From NCBI GenBank assembly GCA_030848705.1, contig CM061243.1, forward strand, positions 120,490,674 through 120,554,673: a stretch of 64,000 bases of DNA. The letters run 5' to 3'. Below, piece after piece: positions 44,087-55,023 of this stretch. How positions within the stretch are numbered: position 1 is the stretch's first letter; every line of letters starts with the position of its first letter. Both the position numbers and the translations under genes were made by a program. The notes under the pieces were generated by a model. The model did not search any database. It was not told where the DNA came from and was given only the letters and a program-made list of their open reading frames with translations. The DNA comes from Heracleum sosnowskyi. Lineage: Eukaryota > Streptophyta > Magnoliopsida > Apiales > Apiaceae.

Positions 44087-46711
44087 TTAGGTTGCATATG
44101 GGACCCAATCCTTGTTGGTTCCTGCAGACTTAGTAACACTTGAATTTCCTCCATTTTCAACATCAATAAAATCATCAGAAAATTTCTGTTCAACTTCTCT
44201 TGCCACCCACTTTGGTTTAGAATAAGACCCAGTCTTCTTCTTAGTGGGGATTGCCTTTTCACTGTTAACAGTAGGCTCAGAAGTCTCACCAGAGTTCAAG
44301 TAAGAGCATTTTTCAGTTGACAGAATAGGCAAATTGAAGCAAGTACTCATAGCAGTCATTTTACATGGCATGCAATCAGTATTATTACAGACATCCATGG
44401 ATCTATGCATAATGGGGGTTCTATGTAAGTTACCATTGACCTCAGTCACATTGACTTTAGTCTCAGTTGGTTTCTTACAAACACTTGTTAAATGATGTGA
44501 GGAGCCACAGTTATTGCATAGTTTCCTAGGTGCATTCTTGACATAAGCATAGCCATTACCCTTGTTAATTCCTACTTTGCCATTCCTGTTCTTAGACCTG
44601 AAAGTATCTGTGTTGACAGCATGTCCTGAAGTTGCTATCGAGTCTTTCTTGACAGTACCTTTTACTTCCACTGTCTTGACAGTAGGTTTCGAGGTTACTG
44701 TCTTAGATACTCGCTTGACAGCATCTTTAGAAGATTCCGCCTTGTCATTGTTGACAACATCTTCAGAGCATTTTGTCAGATTTCTAGGCAAAGTTACTGT
44801 CTTGGGAATGGTGACAATATCTTTTCCTTCAACGATTGTGCTGTCAACACCTTCATCCTCATCAACGAGCGGTTGTTTGATGAACATTGCTTCCTCATCA
44901 AAATCAACCTCAGAGATCTTAAATTTTGGTGCTTGAACCTTTTTGAGGATTTGGGGTTTGACATCAGCAACAGTTGTACAACCAGGATTTACAGATTCCT
45001 TTCCTGGTCTTTTACCATAATCAAAACCTACTCCTACTTTCTGATTCTCAGTGTTTTTATCATTAATATTCTGAAGCAACCTAGAAGAGTTTCTGTATGC
45101 CTTGAGCTTAAATTCATTTTCAGTTATTTCCTTTCTCAAGAACTCTTCTACCTCCTTAGCACAAACTAGATCATTTTTAAGTCTTGTCTTTTCCTGAGCT
45201 AAGGAGTCCAATGTACTGGTCTTAAGTAAAAGAAAATCATTTTCAGAACTGAGTGTTTCATTTAACTTAGTTAACCTAGCTATTTCTTCATTAGCAGCAG
45301 TTAAACTAGTATGAATATTGAACATTTCTACACTCAATTCCTCAAGAGTTTGCTTATATTCAGTGTTAGACATATCAAGCAGAACAAGTGAAGGTACCTG
45401 AGTTGTAGAGCTTGATGATTCTTCTTCAGATTTAGCCATGAGGGCTATGTTTACATATTCTTCTTCCTCCTCTTCATCAGACTCATCCCAACAGCCACCT
45501 TCAGCCACATAGGCTCTTCCTTGTCCTATTTTATACTGTCCACTTGACCCTTTTTCCACTTTCTGATTCTGCTTTGGCCTTCTGCATTCAGTAGCAAAAT
45601 GACCAAGCTCATTCCAGTTGTAGCATCTGAATTTAGACCTATCCACCATTCCAGTTTTGTATCCTCCTCTTGTAGCATTGCCAACAGTCTTGGAGAAATT
45701 CCCTTTACTGAACCTTGATGTTTGACCCTGAGTCTTATATGGCTTGTTTCTTCTAAATGTTATGTTTTTAAACTTCTTTGCCATATAAGCCATGGTTGGA
45801 TTATCCATCTTCTCCATCTCCTCTATAGAGTAGAATTCCTCATCTTCAACATCATCCAATTGCAGCACCACTTTCTCCTCATCATCCACCACCTCTTCAA
45901 TCTTCAAGGAAGATACTTGAGTTGGATGAATGATTTGAACTGCTTCACTAGGCAAAGTAACCTTTGGCTCATGAGCCACAAGAGCACCAAACATATTGGC
46001 CATCTTTCCTTTCGATCCACTCTGTATGGCTCTCTTCTGAAAGAGTTCTAGCTCATATGACTTGAGCACACCATACAATGTTTCAAGAGAAACACTTTTC
46101 AAGTCTCTTCCTTCTCTAATTGCAGTGACCTTGTACTCAAGATGTTCAGGAAGTGTGAGTAAGAACTTAAGGTTGAGTTCCTTCTTCTCATAGAACTTGC
46201 CATGAATCTGGAGTTCTGTGATAAGTTTGCTAAATCTCTCAAACATTTGAGTAAGTTCTTCACTGGGCTTTGCCATGAAGGCTTCATACTGGGAGACAAG
46301 AATCTGTCTTTGATTCTCCCTGACCTCTTCACTTCCTTCGCACAACAGCTCGATTTTGTTCCATATTTCCTTGGCTGATGAGCATCCAATGACATTCCCA
46401 CACATGGCTTTATCCAAAGTGAGAGAGTCAAGTAGAATGAGTTGCAAGTAGTCATCCAGAACAATCTTTTCATTTTCTGGCTCTAAGAACTCGGATGGCT
46501 TCTTGGGAACCCAGTGTGCTAGAATAACAACACCATCAACGGTCGAGGCTGCAATTTCTTTCTGTGGAATAAAGGGACCATTCTCGAGGATTCCAACGTA
46601 CAGTGGATTCACAGCTTTGATAAACAGTGAGATTTTTCTTTTCCACACATTGTAGTTCTCTTTATCAAAAGTTGGGATCTTGATACTACTCGACTTCTGT
46701 ATACTCGTCAT
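44087..46711 (-). CDS. Copia B Gag
   Basis: Open for 874 codons from ATG 46711 (MTSIQKSSSIKIPTFDKEN); the frame continues upstream into the primer site, so the Met inside is the likely start. UBN2-type fold in the first ~250 residues (YNVWKRKISLFIKAVNPLYV, SAKEIWNKIELLCEGSEEV). The first zinc knuckle reads CYNWNELGHFATEC, with Trp for the second Cys, so it is damaged; the second, CNNCGSSHHLTSVC near residue 775, keeps its ligands. A coiled coil lies between. The C-terminal third is rich in T-V next to K/D (KTVTSKPTVKTVEVKGTVKK), where TGACAG motifs cross the gene. Ends at TAA 44087-44089. Still open although pol is broken. Confidence 0.85.
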   Translation of the reverse strand: MTSIQKSSSIKIPTFDKENYNVWKRKISLFIKAVNPLYVGILENGPFIPQKEIAASTVDGVVILAHWVPKKPSEFLEPENEKIVLDDYLQLILLDSLTLDKAMCGNVIGCSSAKEIWNKIELLCEGSEEVRENQRQILVSQYEAFMAKPSEELTQMFERFSKLITELQIHGKFYEKKELNLKFLLTLPEHLEYKVTAIREGRDLKSVSLETLYGVLKSYELELFQKRAIQSGSKGKMANMFGALVAHEPKVTLPSEAVQIIHPTQVSSLKIEEVVDDEEKVVLQLDDVEDEEFYSIEEMEKMDNPTMAYMAKKFKNITFRRNKPYKTQGQTSRFSKGNFSKTVGNATRGGYKTGMVDRSKFRCYNWNELGHFATECRRPKQNQKVEKGSSGQYKIGQGRAYVAEGGCWDESDEEEEEEYVNIALMAKSEEESSSSTTQVPSLVLLDMSNTEYKQTLEELSVEMFNIHTSLTAANEEIARLTKLNETLSSENDFLLLKTSTLDSLAQEKTRLKNDLVCAKEVEEFLRKEITENEFKLKAYRNSSRLLQNINDKNTENQKVGVGFDYGKRPGKESVNPGCTTVADVKPQILKKVQAPKFKISEVDFDEEAMFIKQPLVDEDEGVDSTIVEGKDIVTIPKTVTLPRNLTKCSEDVVNNDKAESSKDAVKRVSKTVTSKPTVKTVEVKGTVKKDSIATSGHAVNTDTFRSKNRNGKVGINKGNGYAYVKNAPRKLCNNCGSSHHLTSVCKKPTETKVNVTEVNGNLHRTPIMHRSMDVCNNTDCMPCKMTAMSTCFNLPILSTEKCSYLNSGETSEPTVNSEKAIPTKKKTGSYSKPKWVAREVEQKFSDDFIDVENGGNSSVTKSAGTNKDWVPYAT

Positions 46712-46738
46712 GATCTCAGATTTATATGTCAATCTATC

Positions 46739-46750
46739 GCTCTGATACCA
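46739..46750 (-). other. Primer-binding site of Copia B
   Basis: TGGTATCAGAGC on the minus strand next to the 5' LTR; initiator methionine tRNA type. Confidence 0.9.
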
Positions 46751-46751
46751 G

Positions 46752-47783
46752 TCATTGGTCCTTGAGTATTGCAGAAAGAGGGTTGAATGCAATACTGATA
46801 AAATTCAATCTAAGCTTCAACAACTAAAACTAAGATTAAAATCTATCAGTAGAAGAAATGCAATCACAAGTAGTTTTCTCACAAAATAAATATTTTATTT
46901 ATCTTGCGAAAGTATTGCTACAACCTTGAGAGAAATGTGTATTTTCTCAAGCTTCGGTTTCTCGAGTGATACATAGAATGAAGTAAGAGATAGTCTAAGT
47001 AAACTAATCCTATCTCTATCATCATGGGTTTCTGAAGCTGCTGTCATTTTCATGTGGCAGCTTCTTACAATTTGCCTACCCGTGTGTCTTACCTAAATTG
47101 CTATACAAACAAGTTTATCATTACTGGAAAAAGCAATCTAGATACATTCTATATTTAGCTAACACAATTCAGTAGATGTTGATTTGTCATACTCTTGAAT
47201 TTGTGAGCTTTGTCATGTGATCTCTCAAGCTTCTGTCGTAATCTTGCAGACCTGATGTAGTGTTGGGATACTGCAGCACGCCTGTTTCTTGAACATCCAA
47301 ACTGTCACATGTTTGACTGGGTAGATCCCCAATGCAAAGTTTATCCCTCTGAGACAGTATCCTGATCTTCAAGCTTGCTGTCACAAGAATGTGCTTTTGG
47401 TGATAGTAAGAAATCCCCGCAATAGATGCTGTCAGGAGTTCCAAACTTTCTGTCAGGATTTCCAAACTTTTTGTCTCAAGGCTTTCGTCAATGTTGCTGT
47501 CAGAGAAAATATGTTATCTTAACTTGCAACATGTTGTCTTCTTGTAGCCTTACTGTCAGTGATATGACATTAACATTTATTCTTGCTGTCATCCTGATAT
47601 GCTTCTTGAGGCTTGAACAAACGAATGAACTTCTTCCAAGATTTATAAACAAGTTTATTACAGCAATGGAAATGGCTACAAGAACATACTCTGGCTGTGA
47701 CAATATGTTCTACTTAATATAATTAAGTAATACAAAATACAAAGTTAAATTATCTTCTAAGCTATCACCCATAAATCCTAACA
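46752..47783 (-). repeat. 5' LTR of Copia B
   Basis: ~1030 bp, ends CCTAACA on the plus strand. Its hairpin arms (AGTATTGCA/TGCAATACT, 46763-46794) pair perfectly, while the other LTR has one mismatch. Several CTGTCA sites present in the 3' LTR are mutated here. Its inner edge is uncertain by a few bases. Confidence 0.85.
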
Positions 47784-48289
47784 GTTGGCATCATAGATAA
47801 ACTTGTATAGTCCCAAAGAATGCTTTCTGGTTCCATGTGCTTCTCTCTTCAAGAATTACTAAGTTCATGTAAATTGACCTAGCTTCCAAGCCCTCGTGAC
47901 ATCTGCATGAAAAAGACCTTTCCTTGAATACCCGACTCTCAAGTCACTATCAGTTGAGATAAGTGAACATGTAGTTTTGGATATAGGTCCTCATGCTTAT
48001 CAAGCTTTTCCATTGCGTCCAGTTAGAAGGTAACCTTCTGGGTAGCTGATTTAACTCTTATTTATCCTTCGAGACATAGAAGATAATGGATGACTTCACA
48101 TTTCATTTGTAGGAATTCGAGCCTTCGAATATTTACAGTTTGACTCCTTATTCCACACATCTTTTACGTCGTTATCCATCATCTTCCAGTCACGGGTGTG
48201 TAATGGTGATCATTGAGACTGTCATCCATTCAACCTGTTAAATAAAGAAAACTTCAAAAGATTCCTTTACATAGATTTGCTTTTCTTGA

Positions 48290-48690
48290 ATGGAATGAAT
48301 ATCAGTAGGCGTATTAATTCTTTATCCGTAGACTACTATTCTTCTTCATTTATCCGTAGAATAGCAATCTCAGAATATCAGTAGAAGTAATATCATGAAC
48401 TGTATCCATAGATAGAACATGACATCCTTAGCTACATCCATAGGTGGAACATGACATCCTTAGCTATATTTGTAGACAAACTATCTTCAGCTTTATCCGT
48501 AGATGGAATATCCGGATGAGATAAGATGTCCCCAGCTCCTATCCATAGATGAGATAAGATGTCATCAGCTTCTATCCGTAGATGAGATGAGATGCTTTCA
48601 GCTTGTATCCGTAGACGAGATAAGATTTTCATAGCTTTATCCGTAGAGCGGATACCTTTAGCTTCATCCTTAGATAAAACGTCTCTCATC
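48290..48690 (-). repeat. Dispersed TCCGTAGA motifs and short tandem units in solo LTR D
   Basis: TATCCGTAGA or one-base variants (TATCCATAGA, CATCCTTAGA) recur about a dozen times in 400 bp, the central ones in ~32-bp units with GATGAGATAAGATGTC. They occupy the part of the LTR that is U3 in element orientation. Confidence 0.8.
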
Positions 48691-48985
48691 CTCATTGACT
48701 CACCATTACTGAGTTATTTTGGCAAACTTACCACTGAAACACTTGGTGCTTGATTAGACGTCTGTTGGCTTGCTTCTGAATTGCTTCCTAACTTGATGGC
48801 AGAATATCTTCCATACATTTGATGTGGCTTTTAGACCTTGGATAGATAAATTGCCTTCTAGTTAGCTTCTTGATTATCAGCTGATGTGAAATAGCTTTCT
48901 GACTATCAGCTTCGATATCATGATCAAATTCTTGTCTTGAGTATTTTGTTATCATCATTCCAAATGTATCAACCCTAACAGGTAC

Positions 48986-51423
48986 ATTGAAATCTTTATT
49001 TCAAACTCAAGGCATAATTCATTAAATATCATGTAGCTATACACCTCAGTAGAATGGAGTTGTGGAACGGAAGCATAGACACTTACTTAACACGACCATG
49101 TCCTTATCTTTTCAATCAAAATTACTTTCTCATTATTGGGGTGAATGTGTACTTTGTGCTTGTTATTTTATAAATAGAATGCCTATTAAGAGTATAGATA
49201 ATATAACTCCTTATCAGAAACTTTACTCTAAGCCACTTTCTCTTGACAATCTTAGAGTTTTTGGATGCTTATGTTATATTTCAACTCCTAAACCTAATAG
49301 ATCAAAGTTTGATCCAAGAGCTTTTCCTTGTATTTTCATTGGATATCCAGCTAATCAAAAGGCCTATAAAGTTCTTGATTTAGACAGTAAAACTATTCTT
49401 ATATCTAGAGATGTTACTTTTCATGAACATCACTTCCCATATCATATTCTTACTCGCTCTCACTCCAATGCCTATTCTTCAGCTATATTTTTGCCTACTG
49501 TCACCTCTTGTTCTTCTGATTATGATGATTTAGCCTATGATGATCATATTCCCTTATCTCAGAATTTTACAAATCCTACACCTGATAGTTCAGATTTTCT
49601 TAATTCATCACACTCTCATTCAACTAATGATCAAATAGCTTCTGCATCTTCTACTGAGTTAATCACCACATCTTCTATTGTTTCTTCTATTCCTGTGAGA
49701 CAGTCTACCAGACTTAGAAAAATACCTACTTATATGGATTCTTATAAATACAATTTCAGTCAGTTAGATCCATTGAAAGGTTCACCTCATTGGTGCAATT
49801 TAGTTACATTTGATAAGTTTCATGCTGCCCACAAAGCTTTTTTTGCTGTCACTTCTGACATTCATGAACCTCTTAGTTATAAAGAGGCATCTCAACATCC
49901 ACTTTGGGTTGAGGTTATGGCTAAAGAACTCAAAGCATTGAATGATAATAATACATGAGATTTGGTGGATCTTCCACCTGGTAAGAAACCAATTGGCAAT
50001 AAATGGGTATTTAAAGTTAAACTCAATGCCGATGGTTCTCTTGAAAGATGTAAAACAAGATTAGTGGCCAAGGGTTTTAATCAAAAGTATGGGATAGACT
50101 ATGAAGAAACTTTCTCTCTTGTGATTAAGATGACTACAGTTAGATACTTGATTGCTCTAACAGCTAGCAAGCATTGGGATTTGTTTCAGTTAGATGTGAA
50201 CAATGCATTTTTGCATGGTGGTCTTAAAGAAGAGGTGTATATGAAAGTACCTGAAGGAGTGCCTCATAAACCTAATCAAGTATGTAGGTTAAAGAAGTCT
50301 TTGTATGGTTTAAAACAGGCATCCAGAGAATGGTTTTCAAAGCTTCTTCAGGAGTTGTTTTTTTAGGGCTATGAACAGTCAAAGAATGATTACAGTTTAT
50401 TTCTTAAGAAAATTGGTGATCTTACTACAATTGTTGTTGTTTATGTTGATGACATAATTGTCACTGGTAAAAATTTGCCAGAAATTTCTTCTTTGAAGCA
50501 GCATCTTCACAAGGTATTCAGTATTAAGGACTTAGGGAAGTTGCATTACTTTTTGGGTATTGAGGTTGGTTATGTCCAGGAAGGTATTCTTTTGACTCAA
50601 AAGAAGTTTACATCTGATTTACTTCAAACATGTCCTTTCGATATATCAAAGGCTGCTGTGACTCAATTTCCTATACATCTGAAGTTATCCCAGTTTGAAG
50701 GTGCTTTGATTGATACTCCTGAGCTTTATAGATCTTTGGTTGCTAAATTGAATTACCTAACAAACACCATGCCAGATTTATCGTATGTTGTTCAGACTTT
50801 AAGTCAGTTTATGCAAAATCCCAGATTACCACATTTACATGCTTTAACACATACTCTCAGGTATGTTGCTTCTTCTTTTGGCCAAGGTATACTTTTGAAG
50901 GCTTCTAATAATCTTACTGTTCAAGCCTTTTCAGATTTTGAATAGGGATCTTGTCCAGGCACTAGGCGATCTCTTACTAGTTACATTGTTCTATTTGGTT
51001 CTTCGTCTGTTTCTTGGAAATCCAAGAAACAAAGTATTGTTTCGCGTTCCTCTTCTGAAGCCGAGTATCGCGTTATGCCATCTATAACTTCTAAAATTAC
51101 TTGGCTGGTTCATCTTCTACAGGAACTCGGTGTTACAGATTTAACACCAATTAAATTACACTGTGATAATCAATCAGCTCTTTATATTGCTAAGAATCCA
51201 GTGTTCCATGAACGGACTAAGCATATTGAGTTAGACTGCCACTTTACTCGGGATAAAGTTCTTGAAGGGCTTATTCAACTCTCTTATTTTCCAACAAAAC
51301 ATCAGCTTGCCGACGTTCTTACTAAGGTTCTTCCCTCACCACAGTACAAGGAGCTTTTATCCAAGTTGAGAATGTCTTATTTTACTTTACACACTGCTTC
51401 CAAATTCTCCAACTTGAGGGGGG
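48986..51423 (+). pseudogene. Copia C pol, 3' part: integrase end, reverse transcriptase, RNase H
   Basis: Resumes after D and reads on to integrase NGVVERKHRHLLNTTM, then KLYSKPLSLDNLRVFGCLCY, a Ser/Thr-rich linker, reverse transcriptase KPIGNKWVFKVKLNADGS, DLFQLDVNNAFLHGGLKEEV and YVDDIIVTG, and RNase H KSKKQSIVSRSSSEAEYRV, HCDNQSALYIAKNPVFHERT and QLADVLTKVLPSPQY. In-frame stops at ~49956 (TGA), 50364 (TAG) and 50943 (TAG) replace Trp, probably Gln, and Trp; all fit C-to-T changes on one strand or the other. Another stop lies in the integrase part at about 49044. The frame itself is kept. Confidence 0.9.
51411..51423 (+). other. Polypurine tract of Copia C
   Basis: CTTGAGGGGGG-type purine run ending at the 3' LTR. 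Confidence 0.75.
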
Positions 51424-51692
51424 TATTGGAGACTATGGTTAAAATGGAAAGTTTATATTTCCATTCCCTTTTAGTTAGTTAGTTATCCAACTAGTTTACA
51501 GCTCAGCAATTGTCCACATCAGCGTAACTAACTTTGTCTTGTATATAATCTTTACTTTGTATTCTTATGAGTTAGTTTTGCATTTTGTAAAAACATAAAA
51601 GCTTACCTATTGTAGAGATGGTTAGTTAGAAGTTTGTACTAGTTCAACAATGGAGTTCAATACATTTTCATTATAGAATCGTTCGATTATCA
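51424..51692 (+). repeat. 3' LTR of Copia C
   Basis: 269 bp, same ends as the 5' LTR; ten substitutions, no indels, by eye. Confidence 0.9.
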
Positions 51693-51932
51693 TATGTGTA
51701 ATAGTAACAAAGTGAGAATTGAACATATGACTTCGTTATGGAGGGTAAATAGGATGACATTTGCCACTGCTCTATTAGGGACGGAACCAAGAAGGGCTGC
51801 GGTCTCGGTTGGACTCCAAAAATATAGATTTTTTCAACCTGATTGACTAGTATTAAAATATTTGCGATAATTTATTTTAGTCCTGTTTCGGAATTCTGGT
51901 CACATCATTGATTACTGAATTTTTTATTACAG

Positions 51933-52276
51933 GTTTTGCATATTTATTTGTGAAGCAAAAGTTCAGTTCGTACTTTATTTTATTTTATTTATTTTTTTTG
52001 CCAATAAGTTCGTACTTTATTAATGCTGTTGTTTTGCTGACTATTGGATCCGGAGACAGGCCTGACGGAGAATCGAAAAGAGAGTACATTATAGGGTTTG
52101 TGATGACAGTTGGTGCCGCCGCCTTATATGGATTTATATTGCCATCGATTGACTTAATTTATCTGAAAGCAAAGCAGGTTGTTGATTTTCCATTGGTGAT
52201 GGAGATTCAAATGGCTATGTGTTTGTTTGCCAAACTTTTTTGCACCGTCGGAATGCTCATCAACAATGATTTCAAG
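51933..52276 (+). pseudogene. Purine permease (PUP) pseudogene, exon 2
   Basis: Follows acceptor TTACAG (51927-51932) in the phase left by exon 1 and continues the PUP protein: AYLFVKQKFSSY, then membrane segments ending VMEIQMAMCLFAKLFCTVG and MLINNDFK at a GTATGT donor (52277). Two in-frame changes against the family: 13 extra codons after KQKFSSY, bounded by a repeated AGTTCGTACTTTATT, and about 8-9 codons missing between LLTIGSG and DRPDGESK. The last exon, which should start like AIPREAR, is not in the next 11.7 kb, so it lies beyond the window or is lost. Confidence 0.9.
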
Positions 52277-53095
52277 GTATGTATATCGTTTAACCCTAAA
52301 TCTGTAGTTAAAGTGATTGCTTAGGTTTGCAAATTGCATGCATGCTATACTTACGTAAATTTAATCTAGCATAATGGCACATGAAATGTTGGAGATGCTC
52401 TTTCTATCTTGACATAGGGACCTATCATAAGACATAGGAGTACAAAAAAGGAATCTTCTTTTCGCAGAAGCCAAAATGGAATCTAGTTATCTCTATTACT
52501 TCTTCCAAATTCCAGTTATTTTCGTGAAAGACAAAGTCGAGTGTCACACCAGTTTTGAATTTTTTTTCTCTAATCACAAGTAATATTATCATCCTTTCGT
52601 TGTCTATTATTACCTTTAGAGTTGATAAAACATTATATTTCTAACGTTAGATACAAGGCAGACCCGTCTCAATCAGATGTTCAAAAAATTCAGAATTCAA
52701 AAATTGATCTGATCCTATCCGATTTAGAAATTAACTTTCAAAAGGTTATAGTTTGAAGATCAAGGTTAAGTACTTCAATTATTTAATATATAAATTAAAA
52801 AAACATAGATTAAAGTTCGGTTCAGCCCAATCTAACCCGACACAGAGCCTAAAATGAATCTTATATTTTCATGAAATTGCGGTCAGGCTTGATCCGAATT
52901 TTGAAAAAAAACCTCTCAACATAATTTTGTTTTGATCACGCTTGACACAATTTTCAAAAAAAGAATTCGGGTATTTTAGATTTCGTTTAAAACCCAGCTG
53001 GACCTCATATCAACTATTTTGGAAATCATGCACTAAATTAAAATTTGAGATCCTTTATATGTCGGGAAAAACACATATACGAAATCTATACTCTT
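52277..53095 (+). other. PUP pseudogene intron, non-repeat part
   Basis: AT-rich non-coding sequence after the donor. Nothing recognised. Confidence 0.5.
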
Positions 53096-53769
53096 TATTA
53101 ATAAGGAAAATAATGTGAAAATGACGCGCTACCAAAAGTATCAAAGTATCAAAATACTACATTTGGTTATCACGAGACCTGAGTTCGATTTCTCGCAACT
53201 ACCTACAAGATTTATTGATTTATTAATTTAAATTTTTTAGCTTAATTCAGGGTTCGATTCCTTAAAATTACGTTATTATACAAAATTTTATTTATTTACT
53301 TTAATTTTATTAATTTCATTCAAAGTTCAATTATCTATAACTTGTACACTCTTTATTAATAAAGAAAATAATGTTAAAATATCGCGCGGTACCAAATTCA
53401 AGATTAATTTCTTATAACCACATAATTAAATAGTATTTATTTATTATATATTTCTATCATTCAAATATCTATAAGTGCATTTTTTATTAATTTTTTTAAT
53501 AATTAAAATTAATATTAATAAGCAAAACAATGTGAAAATGGTGCGCGGTACCAAAGTACCAAATTTGATTATCACGAAATCCGGGTTCGATTCCTTGCAA
53601 ATGCATAATTATACAAGATTTATTTACTTTAAATTCTTTAACTTCATCCGGGGTTCGATTCCTTACAACTACGTAATTATACGAGATTTATTTATTTACT
53701 TTAAATTTATTAGTTACATCGAGGGTTCGATTTCTTGCAGATACGTAATCATACAAGATTTATTTATTT
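53096..53769 (+). repeat. Degenerate ~75-bp repeats with a GGTTCGATTCC motif
   Basis: GGTTCGATTCC or a close variant recurs at about 53172, 53250, 53584, 53650 and 53724, each followed by a pattern like ACTACGTAATTATAC and GATTTATTTATTTACTTTAA. Three longer units with GCGCGGTACCAAA-like text are interleaved. A last unit lies past the CACTA element (60529). The motif is the tRNA B-box, but no clear A-box goes with it here. Confidence 0.7.
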
Positions 53770-53783
53770 CACTACACCAAAAA

Positions 53784-54330
53784 CAGCCTTTTCCTACGAT
53801 ATAAATCTTACCAAAAAAACTTGGTAAGAATTGACCCCCCATTTCCTACCGATGACGAATATGGTAGGAAATGGGCCGTGTGGGGCCCAATTTCTGTAAA
53901 AGCGAGGACCAATTCCTACCGATTGTTGGTAGGAAATTAAAACCTACCAACATCGGTAGGTTTTGCCTCCATTTTCACAAAAATAAGACCCCACTATCCT
54001 AATCATCAGCCTTGTCATATTTTTAAGTAATAAACAATTTTTATAAAATAAGAAATATTTTCAATCTGCCATGGTCATTTCCTATCATATATGGTAGGAA
54101 ACTAAAACCTACCAAATCTGGTAGGTTTTATTCGTGATAGTACCACATTATCCACATCATCGGCCCTATCATAATTTAAGTAATAAATAATTTTTTTTAA
54201 ATAAGAAATTTATTCATTTTGTCATGTTCATTTCCTACCATATATGGTAGGGTTTAATCGTGATGGTACCCCATCGTCCACATCAGCAGCCGTATCATAT
54301 TTTAAAGGAATAAATGATTTTTGGAATGGT
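53784..54330 (+). repeat. CACTA 1 left subterminal repeats
   Basis: TTTCCTACC and GGTAGGAAA in direct and inverted order, several as close inverted pairs (for example near 53841-53874 and 53914-53938). Such sites are where TnpA binds in En/Spm; that role here is inference. Confidence 0.75.
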
Positions 54331-55023
54331 CACCGAACATTTCCGCCAAAAATGACACGAAAAATTTGAATTTCCCTCGCACATCAAAACCTACCATTGT
54401 TGGTAGGTTTTGATGTATTAATAAAATAATAAAAAATAAATAAAATTATTAGAGAATGTGTTTTTATTATATTTTTGTTATCGGTCATCATGTTTTTTGT
54501 TAATCAAACTCTACAGACATAAAGATCTACTCATTTTAGTAGTGGAAGATAAACATTAGTTGATTTAAACTTAAATTCTTATATTTTTATGTTATTCGCT
54601 AAAACATAAATATTTTGAAAAAAAATTTAAAAATACAAAGACGTAATGATAAATTAATTTTTTTTAGATGAAATGTCGTTTTGTAGTTTGAGGAAGGTAA
54701 GGAAAAAAATTTAGACAAAAAAGAATTACCAAAAGTTAAAGTCGTGTAGAAAACTTTGTGTCGATGTTCGAATATTGAGTTAGAGTTTATACTCATATTT
54801 TTAGGGGTTGTCTAGGGTTATATTTTTTGATTTTTTTTAAAAAAAATTCAACGATCTAACCTTACGGATGATTAAATATATTGATTTCTTAGATTTATGT
54901 AAAATTTTAGATTTTTTTAATTTAAACTCCTATATTTTTATAACGAATCTATCTATCAAAATTATAATTTAAAAAATTGATTTGGGGTATGATATATAAA
55001 AGTTACAGCTGTTGTAATGCAAA

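Larger units (their letters stand above)
32944..47783 (-). mobile_element. Copia element B, Sirevirus-like, decayed
   Basis: About 14.8 kb in reverse orientation: 5' LTR 46752-47783, primer site, gag, pol, spacer, extra-ORF remnant, polypurine tract, 3' LTR 32944-33938. Target flanks GCTGG (32939-32943) and GTTGG (47784-47788) differ by one transition. The LTRs differ by roughly 4% plus an insertion of ~37 bp in the right one near 47101. Gag is open; pol has frameshifts and a plastid insertion; the extra ORF is in pieces. TGACAG/CTGTCA motifs are scattered through it. It is related to A but clearly a different family. Confidence 0.9.
32451..48980 (-). mobile_element. Solo LTR D, Sirevirus type, ~1.7 kb, split by Copia B
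   Basis: Starts TGTTATTCCC and ends CCCTAACA, with the exact duplication GGTAC at 32446-32450 and 48981-48985. Without B (and its duplication) about 1.7 kb remains, with no gag, pol, primer site or polypurine tract, so it is a solo LTR. A hairpin with a G-rich loop at 32474-32510 matches the one in the LTRs of A and B, showing the same group and reverse orientation. A second hairpin, CAGGTGGG/CCCACCTG, lies at 32655-32684. Confidence 0.85.
29919..51692 (+). mobile_element. Copia element C inside the PUP intron, broken by D
   Basis: LTRs at 29919-30187 and 51424-51692, both 269 bp, TATTGGAGAC to GATTATCA (the usual TG start is TA in both). Flanks TACGT (29914-29918) and TATGT (51693-51697) are a duplication with one transition. 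Primer site, gag and pol lie on the plus strand. Pol is split at 32450/48986 by D, whose GGTAC duplication is exact. LTRs differ at about 10 positions by eye (3.7%). One frameshift between gag and pol and three in-frame stops make it dead. Orientation is the same as the PUP gene. Confidence 0.9.

Noticed and set aside
32451..48980. D as a full Copia element that lost its genes
   Set aside because: No primer site or polypurine tract inside, and the two flanks make one LTR with TG..CA ends and an exact duplication; solo LTR is simpler.
53172..53735. tRNA genes at the GGTTCGATTCC sites
   Set aside because: B-box only; no A-box at the right distance and no pairing ends.
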